From Auriscalpium vulgare (lineage: Eukaryota; Basidiomycota; Agaricomycetes; Russulales; Auriscalpiaceae), in NCBI GenBank assembly GCA_019915015.1, contig JAHBBC010000031.1, forward strand, positions 310,001 through 374,000: a DNA stretch of 64,000 bases. Reading direction: 5' to 3'. The translations under genes were made by a program, and so were the position numbers. Below the pieces are notes generated by a model. The model ran no database searches. It was not told where the DNA came from and saw nothing but the letters and a program-made list of their open reading frames with translations. Position 1 is the first letter of the stretch. Every line of letters begins with the position of its first letter. This document shows, piece by piece, positions 58,890 through 64,000 of this stretch.

Positions 58890-60806
58890 ATGTCCACCAC
58901 ATTAAACCACAATACGAAGGACTTAGTCGACATCGACATAGGCTCAGCCTCGCCGTCCTCCAGTCACAATGTCCGTATCCCTCTCCACGTGCGTCGTCGC
59001 TCAGCTCAATGGTCCTGTTAGGACGCCGCCATGGCGGTCCCCGATCTCCGATCCTTCGATGCAGACGTCGAGCGTACTCCCTCTAAGCCTGGACCGCACG
59101 ACCCTTTCTGTTTCTCAAACGGGATCAAGACAGACGAGGAGCTTGCCCAGCTGCGCAGGCGGAAGCGTGGCAAACGGCTAGCGAGCTACCATCGCAAACA
59201 GAACAACGTGGGATTACCTAGTCCCTTGGCATCGGCCCTGCTCATGTGTCTTTCTCCAGTTAATCGAGTCCCTCTTGAAACCCATGGAGGAGCATACTGA
59301 GGACGCCAAGAACGAAGAAGAGTCTGTGCGGGTGCCCGTATGCTATTAGTACTATTTCGCGCCACATTCTCCTAACGCGCTGAAAATCAGGTGAAGATCG
59401 CTGTCCATGCCAGCCTGGTGGCGAATTTTGTTCTTGCAGCTCTACAGCGTGAGCGTATTGCGTCACTGCAGATGGAATATCCGTTGACGTCCTCAACCCA
59501 GTATACGGCGCAGCGTCCTCATCCTCGTTCTCCTTGCTCGCCACAGGTATCGATTCTGTCTTCGACCTGGGCAGTAACATTTTGCTATATTGGATCAACG
59601 TGAAGGCCAGCAGGATGGACGTGAACAAATGGCCCGTGGGAGGTGCACGCCTAGAAACGATAGGAAATGTCGTATACGGTTTGTATCCGTCCCTCACACA
59701 TGCACGGAATTGCTGAACACCACTTGCTTACTCGCAGGCTTCTTGTAAGTCACATTCCGTGTGTGTAATGACAGAAAAGGCTGACATGACTGGCTAGAAT
59801 GGGCGCCGTCAACCTCGTTGTCATCGTGGAGTCCGTTCGTGACCTCGTTACTCACAATGGCGGCAGCCTAAACGACTTTCACATCCCATCGATCGTAGCT
59901 GTTGGCGCCGCACTGGGTACGTTCCTGCGCCTTGGGTGAGCGTCGCCTCATTGTTCACAGCCGTCAAGTTTGTCCTTTTCCTCTACTGCTACTCTCTGCG
60001 ACACAAGTCCAATCAAGTCTTCGTGCTTTGGGAAGACCACAGAAATGACCTCTTTCTGAATTCCTTTGGTAAGGCTACGGCTCTGGTAACTTTGCGCGTC
60101 GGTTACAATTGATGTGCGCGTGATGACTAGGTCTTCTCATGTCTGCTGGCGGCAGTAAACTAGAGTGGTGTATGTTTTAACAGTCATCCTCTTCTTCTTG
60201 TTGACTAATGCGCCGGATCGTAGTCTTGGACCCCATGGGTGCCATCATCGTATGCACTCTTCCTTGCCAATAACCTTGGGGTGATGCCTGACCTTCTCCA
60301 GATCGGCTTGGGTATCATCATCGCTTGGACCCGGACAATATACACACAGTTCGGGCTTCTCGCGGGGAAGTCGGCGCCACACGACTTCCTACAGTTGATC
60401 ATCTACAAGGCAGCCGTGTTCAGCGACGATATAGAGAAGATCGATACAGTTCGCGCTTATCACGTTCGTACACCATCGATTCTTTCGTCGATCTCGCTAA
60501 CGGCATCTCCTCTATTGCAGAGCGGGCCCGTGCGTAGCGTACTAACTTGTGAAGGGATAGAGTATGCTGATTACGCTCGTAGGACTATTTCGTCGAGGTT
60601 GACATCGTCATGGACGCCAATACGCCACTATGGAAGGCTCACGACATCAGCCAACAACTCCAAGACAAGATTGAGGTTCTGCCGAACGTCGAGCGCGCAT
60701 TTGTTCATGTCGATCATGAGACAACACACACACCAGTAGGTCCCCAGCCATCCTCCTGCAGCATCTTCCGACCATTCTTTTGTAGGAACACAGGAAGAAC
60801 GTATGA
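58890..60806 (+). CDS. Cation diffusion facilitator transporter, MMT-like
   Basis: A metal/proton antiporter of the CDF superfamily, similar to fungal MMT-type (manganese/iron, often mitochondrial) members. It starts MSTTLNHNTKDLVDIDIGS. The cytosolic N-terminus includes FCFSNGIKTDEELAQLRRRK. Motifs: KIAVHASLVANFVLAALQ, SLLATGIDSVFDLGSNILLYW with the metal-binding Asp pair region, DVNKWPVGGARLETIGNVVY, FVLWEDHRNDLFLNSFG with HxxxD, and LDPMGAIIIGLGIIIAW. The C-terminal domain includes VRAYHSGPDYFVEVDIVMDA and ERAFVHVDHETTHTPEHRK. About ten exons; one is only 7 bases (59738-59744). The stop is at 60804-60806. Confidence 0.9.
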
Positions 60807-60922
60807 TCTATATATTATTGACAGTGATGACATCTGTATTGGAAACAGCCCGACATACCACAGACTATAGTGTGATTACAGTACACCGTCGCAATTAACG
60901 AATAGACCTTCCCAGTGGCGCA

Positions 60923-63734
60923 CTAGCCAGCTGGCCAAGCCTTGACGCGCTCGATACCTAGGTCATATTCTGATATTAAATCGGTCGTTGCGGTTGACGG
61001 AGCGTAGTTGGCAGTGTCATTCAAGCCTCCGTAGTCATGTCCGGACTTGACGTCTGAGTACTTCTGGATCCGTGGTTGGGTCTTGGCCCATGTTTGAATG
61101 CTAAGTAGCTGCGGGTCAAAATTATGCATGCGCCAGAGGAATACAAGCTCTCACGTTCTACGGATCGCAGCACCACGGATTGTGAAATGGGAAGTAATGA
61201 CATCCTGCAGGCGCAAGGTGAGACGCATTCGAAAGCCTCCCAACCGCTAATCTTACTGCCCACAGCCCATCTTTGTGCGTGTCTTGCATCCACTCAACCA
61301 TCGCCCACTTCAGCGTTTGCAAGCAGATGTTCTTATTGTACGCGATGCTGCTCGTGTTCGACTTGTTGGCCGTACCGTATCCGGGTCTGCACGCCGAGGA
61401 CATGAGCGCAAGTCTGCGCCGCTGAAAGCTCAAGGAAACGCACTCGTTGAAGTAGGGCAGATCAATCAATATCATGCTCTGTATGCTTACGAGAACTTGC
61501 AGCAAAGTCGATGTCGAGGACCACTGCTCCTCCGGCCTGCACAAACGCAACGGTGTCACTGACAAATTAGGACACAGATACACGGCAGCGCTCACCGTCC
61601 AGGCCACGTGCCGAGCAAGGAAAGACAGACTTTGCCTTCGTTATACAGGTTTGGATTGAATCTTACTCTGCCCCCGCCTGTCGTACGTAGGTGCATGAGC
61701 GGGGGAGAATGCGGATATGTCATCGGCATGAAGCAGTCGAATTCGAAGAGACCGCCCTCATATGGCGTCCCTACAGGACCAGCAATCATAATCTTCCTGT
61801 AGGTGGAGACACAGATTCAGAAACAAGGTGAAGGTATGAATTGTGACAAGCTCACATGACGTCGTTGCGGACCTCGTCGACGCGGACCCACACGCCTGGC
61901 GGCAGGCTGGTAGCCATTGTCGCCAGCTCTTTGACGAGATGAAACCTGTCTTTCGGGGTTCTGGTAGCCGCCGCCGTCTGCAGCACGTCAGCTGCATAGT
62001 GAAAGGTCGGATAGCTCAGGCCCCCATTACTGAGAGCCACGGAAAGCGTGGCGTGCTTGAACGCCAGCTGCTCGCATTCGCGCAGATAGCTGCGCTCCAA
62101 CTCTTCGGCAGAATCCCTGCCCTTCCCTTTGCCCTTTGCCTTCCCAGAGGATGAATCCGATGAAGAAGCCTGAGACGGACCATCAGAGAGAGGGAGATCG
62201 CTCTTCCCGAGGACGTTCATCGCGCGTACGATGTCGTCCCGCGCCGCGATCATGTCGCCGCACAGGGATGTCGCCTTGATGGCCATGGATTCCACATCGG
62301 CGTCGCCGCCGTCCAACAGCTGCGACGCACCCAAAAGAAACGCCTCGCTTTGCTTGACCACTTTCTTGAAGTGCGAGTACAGGGGCACCGTCCGTGAGAC
62401 GCGCTTGTCCTTGGTCTTATCCCAGACGATTTCACCCTCTTCCCACATCCACACTTCAATGCCGCACGTTTTGTTCTTCTCCCACTGCGGGTCGATGAGG
62501 ACGCCGACAGTGAGCTCACAGTCGGCGAGGCGGCGCAGGAGCTTGAGCGTCGCATAGTAGATCTCGCTCCGGGCGACCCAGTCGTTGACGGAGTCATTGC
62601 GCAGGAGGCTGCCTAGCAGTTCCGGGAGGAGCGAGAGCGAGAGGAGATGCCTGAGGGTTTCGTGGGGAATGAGATCGAAGGCTTGAGCGTTTTCAGAGTC
62701 AGGATCGGGCAGAAATGTCGTTATATTGGTGAATGCGCGGACGAGGAGTTCGTCCCAGTGCTCGGCGCTATTCTGCGCCTGCTTGCTGCGCGTGTCCACT
62801 GACACAGCCGCGGCACCGCGCCTCGTGTTCTTGGGTAGACTGTATTCGACCCCACCCGTACCATACCCAGTGCCACCAGGACCCACTGTGTGAGCCACTT
62901 TACTCGGGCGATGAGCTGCGGCGCGGGCAGCAGAGGTCTCCTTCTCGCCGATAGATAGACGATCGAAAGCGCCAAGGATCTCGAAGAGCGCAATTGCACG
63001 CACATTTGTGCAACATCTTTCGACGACACATTTGGAGTTTTTGAAGGTCCCTTTGCACTTAAGGTCGCATGTGAGGACTGCGAGACAGGACCTGCAGTGA
63101 TTTTTCTTGCACTTCTTGCATGGGAGGTGCAAGAGGCTGACGACCGACGGAGCAGGTGTGTGCACCGAGAATGTTGGCTGTATGGAGATATATATTAGAA
63201 ACAAGCAGGTTTTACGTGGTCGGGGGAGCGTACATAGCCTCGGGGTGACTTCAGCTTCCCCTTGCAACCTGGACATTGCCTGCCGCCCGTGAACAAATGT
63301 CGAGCCTGAGCGAGAGGAATGTCTGGTGTTTCATCTTCATTGAGGTTAGACGACGACGCATTATGCGAAGTTCCTGCAGCCACATTCTGGGGTATGCTAC
63401 CGCCGCTTGAGCGTAGCTGCCTTCCGCTACTGGATGCAAACGGCCCTGAGGGGCTTCAGTGGCGGACCACGTCCGGAAAGGCGTACAACTCACCGACATC
63501 CAAATGTATGTCGCTCGATATTTCCACTCGATCCTCAGCAGCTTCATTGTTCCATTCCTCTTGCAGCTGTCGCGCTAGGGCCTCGCTATCCTCCTGTTGC
63601 TTGATCTGCGCCAGAATGGCCGCGAGGTCATCATTCTCGTCATCCTGGCTATGTCTAGGGCGTTTCGTTGGCCGCCCTGGGGAGACTGATGCGTCGCTGA
63701 CAGGGTTAGAAACCCGTCTCTTCCTCGACACCAT
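60923..63734 (-). CDS. Large ubiquitin-conjugating enzyme with Cys-rich RING-like region
   Basis: Likely an E2 (possibly E2/E3 hybrid) of the BIRC6/UBE2O/UBE2Z type. It starts MVSRKRRVSN; a UIM-like helix ILAQIKQQEDSEALARQLQE follows. A Cys-rich region reads RQCPGCKGKLKSPRG and then LPCKKCKKNHCRSCLAVLTCDLKCKG...CCTN. A long helical/ARM-like middle holds LLSLSLLPELLGSLL and DPQWEKNKTCGIEVWMW. The UBC domain includes IAGPVGTPYEGGLFEFDCFM, PLMHLRTTGGGRVRFNPNLY and the active Cys in NEGKVCLSLLGTW, then PEEQW, TLLQVLVSIQSMILIDLPYF and NEPGYG. Stop at 60923-60925. At least seven introns. E2 activity is well supported; E3 activity is inference. Confidence 0.9.
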
Positions 63735-64000
63735 CAGGAGCTCAACAAGGACTTATGTAAAAGGTGGTGACTGTGGTTCTGCAGACAGCTGACAACGTCT
63801 TCACCGCTAGCCTCGCCACGCGCGAGCACGTGGCCAACGCGTCGACTTCAGACCAGGCGGACGGCGCAGCGCGTATATCGATATCCAAACTTTGTTCTCT
63901 CGATATAATATACATACTGGCCAGTAACGACTGATGCAACAAGCCGGAAAACGAGGACTCGCGTGCGCATAGGAATTTCGTCGGCCGTCTCGGCATTCGA
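63735..64000. other. Upstream region of the E2 gene, to window edge
   Basis: Promoter sequence with TATATAC/TATCGATATC-like AT patches near 63876-63915. No gene is supported. Confidence 0.45.

Overview
The window is nuclear DNA from an intron-rich filamentous basidiomycete, most likely a wood-decaying Agaricomycete close to the Polyporales. The reasons are a high GC content, dense genes with many short introns (about 47-66 bases, GT-AG with a few GC-AG), and an AA9 lytic polysaccharide monooxygenase carrying a fungal cellulose-binding module. It also has a Delta-9 desaturase with a C-terminal cytochrome b5 domain and typical fungal housekeeping genes. All exon models were built by hand from reading frames, splice consensus and recalled family motifs. 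Nothing was aligned by computer.

Layout. 1-6 kb: the 3' end of a short-chain dehydrogenase, the AA9-CBM1 gene and the desaturase. 6-17 kb: a tandem-bromodomain RSC4-like protein, a PFA4-type palmitoyltransferase, a predicted mitochondrial protein of unknown function, a SAS4-like chromatin protein, NAF1, and mitochondrial EF-Ts, which shares a 175-base divergent promoter with NAF1. 17-23 kb: a small secreted protein, CutC, a HIT hydrolase and an NRAMP metal transporter with an apparent one-base frameshift at its start. 23-32.5 kb: UTP14, ubiquitin-RPL40, a Gfd2/DEDDh nuclease-like protein and delta-COP. 33-37 kb: an aldo/keto reductase relic split by a 2.24-kb element with terminal inverted repeats. 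37-50 kb: a FAS1 protein, a TPX2-domain protein, a 71-residue Cys/His-rich protein, an enoyl-CoA hydratase, the Pol epsilon subunit DPB4, ATP23 and a Ser/Thr-rich GPI-type protein. 50-64 kb: an MRH-domain membrane protein, complex I 49-kDa subunit, NIF3, glutaredoxin, a proline-rich secreted repeat protein, a newly pieced-together small gene, a cation-efflux transporter and a ubiquitin E2 with a Cys-rich RING-like region.

Functionally the window is mostly housekeeping: ribosome and snoRNP biogenesis (UTP14, NAF1, RPL40), mitochondria (EF-Ts, complex I, ATP23, CDF), traffic (delta-COP, MRH protein, PFA4), chromatin and replication (RSC4, SAS4-like, DPB4) and metal handling (NRAMP, CutC, CDF). 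A secreted or surface layer is mixed in (AA9, FAS1, GPI-type, two small secreted proteins). I see no biosynthetic cluster or other co-regulated system.

The most striking feature is the number of extremely short internal exons. Reading frames close onto the conserved protein sequence only if exons of 2, 3, 4, 5, 6, 7, 7 and 10 bases are spliced in. They lie in the complex I 49-kDa gene, the desaturase, AA9, the Gfd2-like gene, DPB4 and the CDF transporter. Several supply motif residues, for example the extra His of HNFHH in the desaturase. Automated gene callers usually miss exons this small.
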